Shown here: piece by piece, positions 37,360-46,995 of the stretch
Layout of the letters: each line of letters opens with the position of its first letter
Numbering within the stretch: the stretch's first letter is position 1
Assembly (NCBI RefSeq): GCF_046630445.1
Contig: NC_092333.1
Location: 100,445,501 to 100,509,500 of the forward strand
Length of the DNA stretch: 64,000 nt
Reading direction: 5' to 3'
Source of the DNA: Rutidosis leptorrhynchoides
Taxonomy: Eukaryota; Streptophyta; Magnoliopsida; Asterales; Asteraceae
Notes under the pieces: model-generated
What the model was told of the DNA's origin: nothing
Databases searched by the model: none
What the model saw: the letters and a program-made list of their open reading frames with translations, nothing else
Position numbers and translations under genes: made by a program

Positions 37360-37700
37360 TTCCTTCAAAATAGTCAAATGGAACAAGTTAATCATACAGA
37401 ATATTAAGAGTAGTTAATAGTATTTCGTAGCATAATATGAACTCATTTATAAAAGCTTTTTCTTCATATTAGCGTTTTATAAGTTTAAATTCGGGTAGTA
37501 CCTACCCGTTAAGTTCATACTTAGTGGCTAATATACAATTCAACTACTACAATTCTATATGAAAAACTGATTATAATAATATTTCGCGTTCAAACTTTTA
37601 TACAATATTTTACAAACTTACAATACCGCTTATTTTACATAAAGCATGAAATATAGCACACAATAACTTTGATACAAGATAGTTGTGAAGATAATTCTAG

Positions 37701-38384
37701 CTAGTACACAAGTCGTTCAGCAAAGGCAATAAAGACACGTAATTCATACGTCCAGAAACAAGTCATGCATTCTGGTTTTACTAGGACTACTTCCCATCCT
37801 TGATCTTGTGGAACATAACCGTTATGGCCGTTGATAAGACAGCGTGTTGTAACTTCGTCAAAGGGACGAGGGTTACGTATTGACCAACAGTCTCGTAATA
37901 ACCTAAAAACATCATTTCTTACCCCAATTACCGACTCCGTCACTTGTGGGAACGTTTTGTTTAATAGTTGTAGCCCGATGTTCTTTTTCTCACTTTGGTG
38001 AGAAGCGAACATTACTAACCCGTAAGCATAGCATGCTTCTTTATGTTGCATGTTAGCCGCTTTTTCTAAATCATGAAGTCCTATATTCGGATACATTGAG
38101 TCAAAATAATTTCTTAACCCGTTGCGTAAAATAGCATTTGGGTTCCCCGCAATATATGCGTCAAAGTAAACACATCGTAACTTATGGGTTTCCCAATGTG
38201 ATATCCCCCATCTTTCAAACGAAAGTCTCTTATAAACCAAGACATTCTTGGAACGTTCTTCGAATGTCTTACAAACTGATTTCGCCGTAAATAGTTGTGC
38301 CGAAGAATTTTGACCGACTCTAGACAAGATTTCATCAATCATGTCTCCGAGTAGGTCTCTTAAAATATTGGGTTGTCTATCCAT
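37701..38384 (-). CDS. F-box protein (At2g35280/At1g67623-like) carried in the gypsy B leader
   Basis: An intact 227-codon frame, ATG to stop. Residues 6-55 (LRDLLGDMIDEILSRVGQNS..., VCKTFEERSKN, VYKRLSFERW) form an F-box-like domain, which in host proteins binds SKP1 in an SCF ubiquitin ligase. The rest (GNPNAILRNGLRNYF, LHDLEKAANMQHKEACYAYG, IGLQLLNK, CMTCFWTYE) matches what I know of the small Arabidopsis At2g35280/At1g67623 family, with a Sel1-like helical part. It lies in sense between the primer binding site and gag (340 bp before the gag ATG), so it would be on the element's genomic RNA. No stop or shift is present although gag and pol have several. Whether it is translated, or binds SKP1, is unknown. 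Confidence 0.82.
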   Translation of the reverse strand: MDRQPNILRDLLGDMIDEILSRVGQNSSAQLFTAKSVCKTFEERSKNVLVYKRLSFERWGISHWETHKLRCVYFDAYIAGNPNAILRNGLRNYFDSMYPNIGLHDLEKAANMQHKEACYAYGLVMFASHQSEKKNIGLQLLNKTFPQVTESVIGVRNDVFRLLRDCWSIRNPRPFDEVTTRCLINGHNGYVPQDQGWEVVLVKPECMTCFWTYELRVFIAFAERLVY

Positions 38385-38521
38385 TTTGTGTTTTTATACT
38401 GTAAAATATACAAGAGTTAGATTCATAAAAAAAATACTTATTAATACAAGCAATTTTTACATATATCATAAAGCATAAGCACACTATATTACATATATTA
38501 CACCACACGAATACAACTATC

Positions 38522-39121
38522 TTATTCCGACTCGCTCGTTTCTTCTTCTTCGGTTTTGGTTCGTTTTGCCAAGTTTATAGGGATATATGATGTTCCCCTA
38601 ATACGAGCTGTCATTTTCCACAACGGTTTAGAAAAACCTGGTGGTTTAGAGGTTCCCGGGTCATTGTTACAACTTAAGGGCTTCGGGGGTTGACGATACA
38701 TATAAAGTTCATCGGGGTTGGAATTAGATTTCTCTATTTTTATGCCCTTTTCCTTATTATTTTCTTTTGCCTTTTTAAATTCAGTTGGGGTAATTTCTAT
38801 AACATCATCGGAATTCTCGTCGAAATCCGATTCATCGGAGAATTGGTAATCCTCCCAATATTTTGCTTCCTTGGAGGAAACACCATTGACCATAATTAAT
38901 CTTGGTCGGTTGGTTGAGGATTTTCTTTTACTTAATCGTTTTATTATTTCCCCCACCGGTTCTATTTCCTCCTCCGGTTCCTCCTCTTCCGGTTCTGATT
39001 CTTCTTCCGGTTCTGATTCTTCTTCCGGTTCTTCTTCGGGAACTTGTGAATCAGTCCAATATATATTCGACTCTTTGTTATTATTAGGTGAGTCAATGGG
39101 ATTTGTGCTAGAGGTAGACAG
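38522..39121 (-). CDS. Acidic Ser/Glu-rich ORF of unknown function in the gypsy B leader
   Basis: The frame is open for 199 codons from 39121 to the stop at 38522. There is no ATG until Met at 38893 (123-aa product MVNGVSSKEAKYWED...). Upstream of it the open frame encodes a Glu/Pro/Ser tract (EEEPEEESEPEEE repeated), then a basic patch KRLSKRKSSTNRP. After it come acidic stretches (SDESDFDENSDDVIEI), a Lys-rich segment, and a C-terminus KPLWKMTARIRGTSYIPI ending in Glu/Ser. The opening just after a TTGATATTGTGTGATAG sequence would suit a splice acceptor. I do not recognise the family. It could be a captured host exon, an element-specific protein, or a chance frame in low-complexity sequence; the length and defined C-terminus argue against chance. 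Confidence 0.55.
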   Translation of the reverse strand: MSTSSTNPIDSPNNNKESNIYWTDSQVPEEEPEEESEPEEESEPEEEEPEEEIEPVGEIIKRLSKRKSSTNRPRLIMVNGVSSKEAKYWEDYQFSDESDFDENSDDVIEITPTEFKKAKENNKEKGIKIEKSNSNPDELYMYRQPPKPLSCNNDPGTSKPPGFSKPLWKMTARIRGTSYIPINLAKRTKTEEEETSESE

Positions 39122-39316
39122 CTATCACACAATATCAAACATGTTAAGAGATTAATATATCACATAATATATACATGTTAATAATATATAGTTTCCAACA
39201 AAAATGTTAAGCAATCATTTTTAAAGAAAACACGGTCGAAGTCCAGACTCACTAATGCATCCTAACAAACTCGATAAGACACACTAATGCAATTTTTCTG
39301 GTTCTCTAAGACCAAC

Positions 39317-39328
39317 GCTCGGATACCA
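39317..39328 (-). other. Gypsy B primer binding site
   Basis: On the minus strand, TGGTATCCGAGC begins two bases after the 5' LTR. It matches the usual plant initiator-Met primer site TGGTATCAGAGC at 11 of 12 bases, so tRNA-iMet is the likely primer for first-strand synthesis. Confidence 0.8.
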
Positions 39329-39330
39329 AC

Positions 39331-42300
39331 TGAAATGTCCCGTTCTTATTGATTAAAAACGTTCCATATTAATTGATTTCGTTGCGAGGTTTTGACCACT
39401 ATATGAGACGTTTTTCAAAGACTGCATTCATTTTTAAAACAAACCATAACCTTTATTTCATAAATAAAGGTTTAAAAAACTTTACGTAGATTATCAAATA
39501 ATGATAATCTAAAATATCCTGTTTACACACGACCATTACATAATGGTTTACAATACAAATATGTTACATCGAAATCAGTTTCTTGAATGCAGTTTTTACA
39601 CAATATCATACAAACATGGACTCCAAATCTTGTCCTTATTTTAGTATGCAACAGCGGAAGCTCTTAGTATTCACCTGAGAATAAACATGCTTTAAACGTC
39701 AACAAAAATGTTGGTGAGTTATAGGTTTAACCTATATATATCAAATCGTAATAATAGACTACAAGATTTCATATTTCAATACACATCCCATACATAGAGA
39801 TAAAAATCATTCATATGGTGAACACCTAGTAACCGACATTAACAAGATGCATATATAAGAATATCCCCATCATTCCGGGACACCCTTCGGATATGATATA
39901 AATTTCGAAGTACTAAAGCATCCGGTACTTTGGATGGGGTTTGTTAGGCCCAATAGATCTATCTTTAGGATTCGCGTCAATTAGGGTGTATGTTCCCTAA
40001 TTCTTAGAAACCAGACTTAATAAAAAGGGGCATATTCGATTTCAATAATTCAACCATAGAATGTAGCTTCACGTATTTGTGTCTATTTTGTAAATCATTT
40101 ATAAAACCTGCATGTATTCTCATCCCAAAAATATTAGATTTTAAAAGTGGGACTATAACTCACTTTCACAGATTTTTACTTCGTCGGGAAGTAAGACTTG
40201 GCCACTGGTTGATTCACGAACCTATAACAATATATACATATATATCAAAGTATGTTCAAAATATATTTACAACACTTTTAATATATTTTGATGTTTTAAG
40301 TTTATTAAGTCAGCAGTCCTCGTTAGTAACCTACAACTAGTTGTCCACAGTTAGATGTACAAAAATAAATTGATAAATATTATCTTGAATCAATCCACGA
40401 CCCAGTGTATACGTATCTCAGTATTGATCACAACTCAAACTATATATATTTTGGAATCAACCTCAACCCTGTATAGCTAACTCCAACATTCACATATAGA
40501 GTGTCTATGGTTGTTCCGAAATATATATAGATGTGTCGACATGAAAGGTCGAAACATTGTATACGTGTCTATGGTATCTCAAGATTACATAATATACAAT
40601 ACAAGTTGATTAAGTTATGGTTGGAATAGATTTGTTACTAATTTTCACGTAGCTAAAATGAGAAAAATTATCCAATCTTGTTTTACCCATAACTTCTTCA
40701 TTTTAAATCCATTTTGAGTGAATCAAATTGCTATGGTTTCATATTGAACTCTCTAAATAGAAAAAGTATAGGTTTATAGTCAGAAAAATAAGTTACAAGT
40801 CATTTTTGTAAAGGTAGTCAGTTCAGTCGAAAGAACGACGTCTAGATGACCATTTTAGAAAACATACTTCCACTTTGAGTTTAACCATAACTTTTGGATA
40901 TAGTTTCATGTTCATAATAAAAATCATTTTCCCAGAATAACAACTTTTAAATCAAAGTTTATCATAGTTTTTAATTAACTAACCCAAAACAGCCCGCGGT
41001 GTTACTACGACGGCGTAAATCCGGTTTTACGGTGTTTTTCGTGTTTCCAGGTTTTAAATCATTAAGTTAGCATATCATATAGATATAGAACATGTGTTTA
41101 GTTGATTTTAAAAGTCAAGTTAGAAGGATTAACTTTTATTTGCGAACAAGTTTAGAATTAACTAAACTATGTTCTAGTGATTACAAGTTTAAACCTTCGA
41201 ATAAGATATCTTTATATGTATGAATCGAATGATGTTATGAACATCATTACTACCTCAAGTTCCTTGGATAAACCTACTGGAAATGAGAAAAATAGATCTA
41301 GCTTCAAAGAATCCTTGGATGGCTTGAAAGTTCTTGAAGCAGAATCATGACACGAAAACAATTTCAAGTAAGATTTACACTCGAAATAAGATTGTTATAG
41401 TTATAGAAATTGAATTAAAGTTTGAATATGATTATTACCTTGTATTAGAAAGATAACCTACTGTAAGTAACAAAGGTTTCTTGATCTTGGATGATTACTT
41501 GGAATGGATTTAGAAAACTTGGAAGTAAACTTGCAATCTTGGAAGTATTCTTGATTTTATTAAACTAGAACTTTTGGAATTTATGAAGAACACTTAGAAT
41601 TTGAAGATAGAACTTGAGAGAGATCAATTAGATGAATAAAATTGAAGAATGAAAGTGTTTGTAGGTGTTTTTGGTCATTGGTGTATGGATTAGATATAAA
41701 GGATATGTAATTTTGTTTTCATGTAAATAAGTCATGAATGATTACTCATATTTTTGTAATTTTATGAGATATTTCATGCTAGTTACCAAATGATGGTTCC
41801 CACATGTGTTAGGTGATTCACATGGGCTGCTAAGAGCTGATCATTGGAGTATATATACCAATAGTACATACATCTAAAAGCTGTGTATTGTACGAGTACG
41901 AATACGGGTGCATACGAGTAGAATTGTTGATGAAACTGAACGAGGATGTAATTGTAAGCATTTTTGTTAAGTAGAAGTATTTTGATAAGTGTCTTTAAGT
42001 CTTTCAAAAGTGTATGAATACATATTAAAATACTACATGTATATACATTTTAACTGAGTCGTTAAGTCATCGTTAGTCGTTACATGTAAATGTTGTTTTG
42101 AAACCTTTAGGTTAACGATCTTGTTGAATGTTGTTAACCCATTGTTTATTATAACAAATGAGATGTTAAATTGTTATATTATCATGATATTATGATATAT
42201 AATATATAATATATCTTAGTATGATATATATACAGTTAAATGTCGTTACAACGATAATCGTTACATATATGTCTCGTTTCGAAATCATTAAGTTAGTAGT

Positions 42301-42724
42301 CTTATTTTTACATATGTATTTCATTGTTAATACACTTAATAATATATTTACTTATCATTTAACATAATTAACCATGTGTATCAATATCTTAATATGATTC
42401 ATATGTACCTAGTAAGACGTTGTTATAACGATAATCGTTATATATATCGTTTTCGAGTTTCTTAAATTAATAGTCTCATTTTTATGTATATAACTCATTG
42501 TTAAAATACCTAATGAGAATACATACTTATAATAAAATCATGTTAACTATATATATAACCATATATATGTCATCGTATAGTTTTTACAAGTTTTAACGTT
42601 CGTGAATCACCGGTCAACTTGGGTGGTCAATTGTCTATATGAAACCTATTTCAATTAATCAAGTCTTAACAAGTTTGATTGCTTAACATGTTGGAAACAC
42701 TTAATCATGTAAATAACAATTTCA

Positions 42725-42768
<44 letters not shown>

Positions 42769-42791
42769 ATGAAAAAGTTCGGGTCACTACA
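39331..42791 (-). repeat. 5' LTR of gypsy B
   Basis: 3461 bp, TGTAGTGACCC...GGGACATTTCA on the minus strand, followed by the primer binding site. It has an (AT)n expansion at 42727-42766 that is short in the other LTR. Right-hand target duplication ATATA at 42792-42796. Confidence 0.95.
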
Positions 42792-42796
42792 ATATA

Positions 42797-43135
42797 TAAC
42801 TTAAATAACATAAATATAATTTTTAGTGAAGTTAATAAGAGTTAGATTACATAAATATAATTCAGGCGGTATAACCGACCATATATAATTTAAATAACAT
42901 AAATATAAATGTTAGTGAAGTTAATAAAAGTTAGATTACAGAAATATAATTCAGGCGGTATAACCGACCATATATAACTTAAATAACATAAATATAAATG
43001 TTACTTATGATGATAATAATATTTACCTTACTAATAAATAATAGAAGATATCGTTAAAGAATTTCTTACCTTGATTAGTAACTTGTGCTTGCTTAGATAA
43101 ACCTTGATTATACGGAGCACTTCGTGCTGATAACG
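42797..43135 (-). repeat. Ty1/copia leader, continuation of the 89-bp tandem repeats
   Basis: The interrupted repeat unit resumes here, with further units marked by CGGTATAACCG at 42867 and 42956, then about 130 bp of leader to the 5' LTR. Next to the LTR on the minus strand is CGTTATCAGCACGAAG, where the primer binding site should be; I do not assign a tRNA. Confidence 0.88.
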
Positions 43136-43360
43136 TGTTATAATTTAGGAGTTTATAACTACCTTTAGTAATGCAGTCTCCAATTAGAGAATAATAGAAA
43201 GAAAAAGGGAGAGAGTATATGTATATGAAAATATCTATATTCTCAAGTGCATCTTCTGCAAACTACACTTCATATATTTATAGTACAAAATAGATCACCG
43301 TGCAATTAGGTAGAATAGCTGTACCCACAAAATTGGCAGACATTATTGACTTTTATAACA
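43136..43360 (-). repeat. 5' LTR of Ty1/copia host element
   Basis: 225 bp, TGTTATAAAAGTC...AATTATAACA on the minus strand, followed on the + strand by GATGT, the duplicated target. Confidence 0.95.
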
Positions 43361-43432
43361 GATGTTTATATATTTTGCTGTTTAAGAAATAACAATGCAC
43401 GTATATCAACAACTAAATAGCATTCGTATTTA

Positions 43433-43695
43433 ACCACCGAAGCTTGGCTTAAGTGGTATGGGGGTGGGATCAAACTTGAGTACTACCAACCCATGTTTGA
43501 TTCTCACTTCAAGCAGAGAGTTTTCAACCTTTAATTTGATGGTACTGCCAACATCAATGCGAGTTGGGAATGTCTCAAAAGGTTTTCCCAACCTTCAATG
43601 GTACTGCCAACATCATCGCGATTTGGGTTATCCTCCTAACGCGTGTATGAGTGACAAATGAGAACATTCGATGTCGATATCACCGTTCAAAAAAA
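43433..43695 (+). mobile_element. tRNA-derived SINE (copy 1 of a family)
   Basis: Starts ACCACCGAAGCTTGGC with A-box-like TGGCTTAAGTGGTATGG and B-box-like GTTTGATTCTC (43495-43505), the internal Pol III promoter layout. It ends in GTTCAAAAAAA. The 15-bp flanks TAGCATTCGTATTTA (43418-43432) and TAACATTCGTATTTA (43696-43710) differ at one base and are the target duplication. Inside, GGTACTGCCAACATCA is repeated. The short ORF across it is not a gene. Confidence 0.85.
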
Positions 43696-43710
43696 TAACA
43701 TTCGTATTTA

Positions 43711-44504
43711 TAGTTTTTTTGTACTGGCCCGTTAAAGTTGCGCTTTCTCTCTTAAAAGTCGTGTGTCCCAATTCCTAAGCGGTGCTTTCCTTCAAACAAA
43801 CTTAAGAACCTAGAACAAAGATGATCTTTACGCAACGTATTCTCACAAACGTGGTGCCTTCTCTCCTCCTCGATGTCTTATGTTTAGATTCATACGCAGC
43901 GCTTTCACCTAACGTGGTGCCTTCTCAAATTTACATGACGCTTTCATTTGAAAAGCGACTCCTTAAATTACTTTGATATTTTCCCTGATCGGATATGAAA
44001 CCAGCACTTTCTAGGCAAAGTAGCGCTTTCTAAGTAAAGCGGCGCTTTGTAGTTTGCAACTAGAATATCAACCTTTCTTCACATTTCAGCTTTGTGCATA
44101 CAAATAACTTAGACATTATTCTTTGATTCTCCATTTAACTTCGAAAATTCATTAATTCATTTATAATAATCTGAAATCAGTTATAATTTACTAAGTATCG
44201 AAAGTTTACATAAATTGACTCAGATACAAATAAAAATAACTCGATAACGGCTTTGAAATGCATGTATAAAATAGGCGATATCATTAGTGAATTTTTTTCT
44301 TCACATCAATTTTAAATAGTAATTAATTTTTTTATAAAGTCAAGTTTAGCCTTTATGAAGGGTAGGTAACGACGATGTATCGCTTATCTAATATCTAATA
44401 CAATGATAATAAGAAATATTTTAAATATAGCCATAGCCCCAGCGATAACCATAGACATAGAGATAGGAGAAGAACTAGAAGAAAATAGATAACCATAATT
44501 TGCT
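43711..44504. other. Intergenic DNA with dispersed GCGCTTTC motifs
   Basis: Between 43740 and 44050 a motif close to GCGCTTTC occurs about seven times in one orientation (for example 43740, 43899, 44022, 44042), with CGTGGTGCCTTCTC twice. Beyond 44060 nothing is recognised. Confidence 0.45.
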
Positions 44505-44690
44505 ACCACCAAGCATTTGGTTGATTGGTATGGGAGGCTGAACTTTAAGGACTTTGTCCCAGGTTCGAATCCAGAGGCAAACTTTGAGTATTTTCTTGAG
44601 TTTAAATCTCATTTGGGGTTTTCCCTTCTCAGTTTCCTAAAAGATTTCCACCGTAGTGTGCGTGAGTAACAATGATCGTGAAAATAATTA
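44505..44690 (+). mobile_element. tRNA-derived SINE (copy 2, diverged)
   Basis: Starts ACCACCAAGCATTTGG, close to the start of the SINE at 43433, with A-box-like TGGTTGATTGGTATGGG and an excellent B box GGTTCGAATCC (about 44552-44562). The 3' part resembles the other copy (TTTCC...GTGTGCGTGAGTAACAATGA). I could not settle the exact end or a target duplication. Confidence 0.65.
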
Positions 44691-44851
44691 AATCCCTTCA
44701 TAACATAAGCATCAATTCATGTCTTCTTTTAAGTTACCTGTCAAAATTGACCCATTAATTAATTTTAATCGAGTAATATATAGTTAAATCCGAATATTAA
44801 GAAAAACTACGTGGATAAGTCTCGTGGTTTGTATTATTTGATTATTAGCAT

Positions 44852-44883
<32 letters not shown>

Positions 44884-44886
<3 letters not shown>

Positions 44887-45080
44887 TACTACAAAAGGTT
44901 TTTAGAGTTTTTGAGATCGGTTTTAAAAAAGGTTTCTCTTGGTATAAGTCTTTAAAGTAGGGAACCGATTTTAAACAAGTTCTTTTGCTTACCTTTAGAA
45001 TCCGATTTTTTTCTGTTATTCGTTAAAAAGACGGTTTTCATATAAAAACCGGCTTCTATATGTTTTTTATTAATTGTTTC
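44884..45080 (+). mobile_element. One terminus of a CACTA (En/Spm) transposon
   Basis: CACTACTACAAAAGG at 44884 matches CACTA ends. Subterminal short repeats follow in both orientations (AACCGATTTTAAAC, ACGGTTTTCATATAAAAACC). A T-run lies just left. The opposite end (TAGTAGTG) was not found within the window, so the element is truncated or decayed and the right limit given is nominal. Confidence 0.6.
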
Positions 45081-45671
45081 CTAGATGTTGAATAACAAAA
45101 ATGATATGTTTATCGTCTAATGCATGCGACAAATATATACTAACGTTAAGAACGAAAATTACTGAAATGAATGATAAACTTTTATTTATATACTAACAAT
45201 TTCTAGAGGTACAAAATTGCCTAATCATGAATCGAATAAATACACTATTTTGAATTCAATAAATCTAAATAAAGCCGAAAATAGTAAACTACAAATACTA
45301 TTCAAAAAATCTACTGCCAATCTTTTTTTGTGAATCTTTCATGAAAATTAAACTTGATTCTAACCCATCGACTTGATTTTTATGCCTTTCAGTTGTTGTT
45401 TGATAGCTTAGGAGAGTTGAATACTCTTCAAATCGACCTCGCAAGCAAAACAATATCACCTACACAAACAAGCGAGGAAAAAAATTAAAAAAAAAAAAAA
45501 AAAGTAAAGAGAGTGTTGTTGCATTACAAATTATGAACTACGAAATATTTTACTGTAATAGATAGACGTGACCTCAAACATAATGAAAAGAAAAAATAAA
45601 CTCGGGTGGTTTCTAAAAACCAATCACCAATGGCCATTTTTTTTGTTGTTGGTAAAGTAGAAGTGGAAATT
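45081..45671. other. AT-rich intergenic DNA
   Basis: May contain the rest of the CACTA fragment. Poly-A run at 45487-45502. No gene supported. Confidence 0.35.
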
Positions 45672-46155
45672 GTTACGATTTTAAGACCCAACGAGATGAG
45701 TAATTTTTAGAAAATCACTCTTCCCACAAAGACAAACGAAGATAATAACAAGAAAATAAGAACGCGATAATTTAACGTGGTTATATGTAATCAAGAGTTG
45801 ATTACTTTAATCCACGTACCAACTAGAAAGATTTTTATCGATTGAAATCGTGATACATTGTATGGGTTACATTAGGGTGCTTATATATGCAAAACTCAAC
45901 AACGAAACAACTTAACGAACAAGAAAACCCGGTTTTGGAAACTTTGGCCCGTCAGACCCCCATTCGCGATCGCGAGGTTCTTGGCTCCCACTGTTTCGCG
46001 ATCACGAGATATGTGTCGAGTTGTTTCTCTAGTCGCGAACCTGATCTCTCCCTCTCGCGAGCTACAAAGTCGTGATCGCGACCTTTTCTCCCAATCGCGA
46101 GTTCAGTACAGCAATCACTTGTTCTTTGTTTTGTTTAAGCTACTTCACTCCAACA
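45672..46155 (+). repeat. Possible solo LTR with CGCGATCGCGAG-type repeats
   Basis: Starts TGTTACGATTTTAAGACC and ends CACTCCAACA, with a TATA-like CTTATATATGC at about 45880 followed by a GC-richer transcribed-like region. That pattern suits an LTR. The flanking five bases (GAAAT and AAAGT) do not match, so the limits or the call may be wrong. Between 45965 and 46105 words built on GCGATCGC recur several times. Confidence 0.3.
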
Positions 46156-46995
46156 AAAGTAAGTAGATGATCGAGGGAAAAGTACATGTTTTGATTTTCC
46201 GTCTAAATATTAAATTGGTTCCAATAAATCTAAGTTTTCATCTTTCGCCTAATAAGGAACTGTAACGAGAGAGTATCCTAAAAAAGAATGATATTTTAGA
46301 GATGTTTTTTTTTATAAAAAAAAAGAGGTTCTTAAAAATAGGTTGCAATTGCAATCAACCATTTACTAATGGGTTCCAATCAACCATTTACTAATCGTCG
46401 TCGTCATTGTCGTCATCGTCGTCGTTGTTGTTATTTTTTTTTTAACTAGCGAAAAAAGCGCTAAATATTTCGGGCTATATATATCCTTTCTCGACGCGAG
46501 TTAAATATTTTCGCCATCATCGTTCAACTCGAAATAATTTTACGAACACAACGGAACTGGTTATACGCGAAACAGAACCTTTTTAAATAACGCTAAATAT
46601 TTCACTCAATCTTTCATACATAACACACCCGCAACAACGCGTTTTTGATTCTGTAAATACATAACGCTATATTTCTCTTCTAACACCTAAATATAGTTAA
46701 AAAGTTAACAGTTACAAGCTAATATCAATATCTACCAGTTAGTTTTGCGAAACTTACCCTAGTAGCTTTAACTTTTTCTCTCCGTTTAAAAACTTTAAGC
46801 TCTTTTAACCACATGAAATTTTCTATTATAAGAGATTTTTCAAAAAGCTAGAAACTAAAAACTCCATAGAATAGAGGGCTCTTGCCAAACATACCCCTTG
46901 GCCCTTACATAAAACTTATATAAATGGATGTTTACTTAGATTATTGACGTCCATCGTCATATCATTATATATCCCAAACAAAAATTCCAATATAA
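46156..46995. promoter_or_regulatory. Upstream region of the P450 gene with TATA box
   Basis: Holds a (CGT)n-like microsatellite (46386-46430). Close to the gene, TATATAAA at 46917-46924 lies 72 bp before the ATG, a usual distance for a plant TATA box with a short 5' UTR. The remainder shows no gene. Confidence 0.55.

Larger units (their letters stand above)
29509..42791 (-). mobile_element. Ty3/gypsy chromovirus with leader cargo ORFs (gypsy B, 13.3 kb)
   Basis: A full-length insertion: LTRs at 29509-32949 and 39331-42791, internal 6381 bp, 5-bp target duplication ATATA (29504-29508 and 42792-42796). On the minus strand the order is 5' LTR, primer binding site like initiator-Met tRNA, acidic ORF, F-box ORF, gag, protease, RT, RNase H, integrase, chromodomain, polypurine tract, 3' LTR. 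Gag and pol are broken at several points; the two leader ORFs are not. Its site lies inside the 89-bp repeats of the copia leader, so it inserted after the copia element. Confidence 0.96.
23643..43360 (-). mobile_element. Ty1/copia retrotransposon split by a nested gypsy element
   Basis: Identical-length LTRs (23643-23867 and 43136-43360) are flanked by the perfect duplication GATGT (23638-23642 and 43361-43365). Removing the 13,283-bp gypsy B insertion and its 5-bp duplication leaves an element of about 6.43 kb with order LTR, repeat-rich leader, gag, protease, integrase, RT, RNase H, LTR on the minus strand. Coding lesions include a stop in gag, a frameshift in a poly-A run, a 2-bp (AT) gain before the RT start and a stop between RT and RNase H, so it is inactive. 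Confidence 0.95.

Noticed and set aside
29401-43000. 89-bp repeats considered as a CRISPR array
   Set aside because: Units are nearly identical with no unique spacers, and the context is a plant retrotransposon leader.
43458-43661. 67-codon ORF
   Set aside because: Lies wholly in a SINE and crosses its Pol III boxes.
45887-46166. Two overlapping short ORFs
   Set aside because: Created by the CpG-rich repeated words; no domain or start context.
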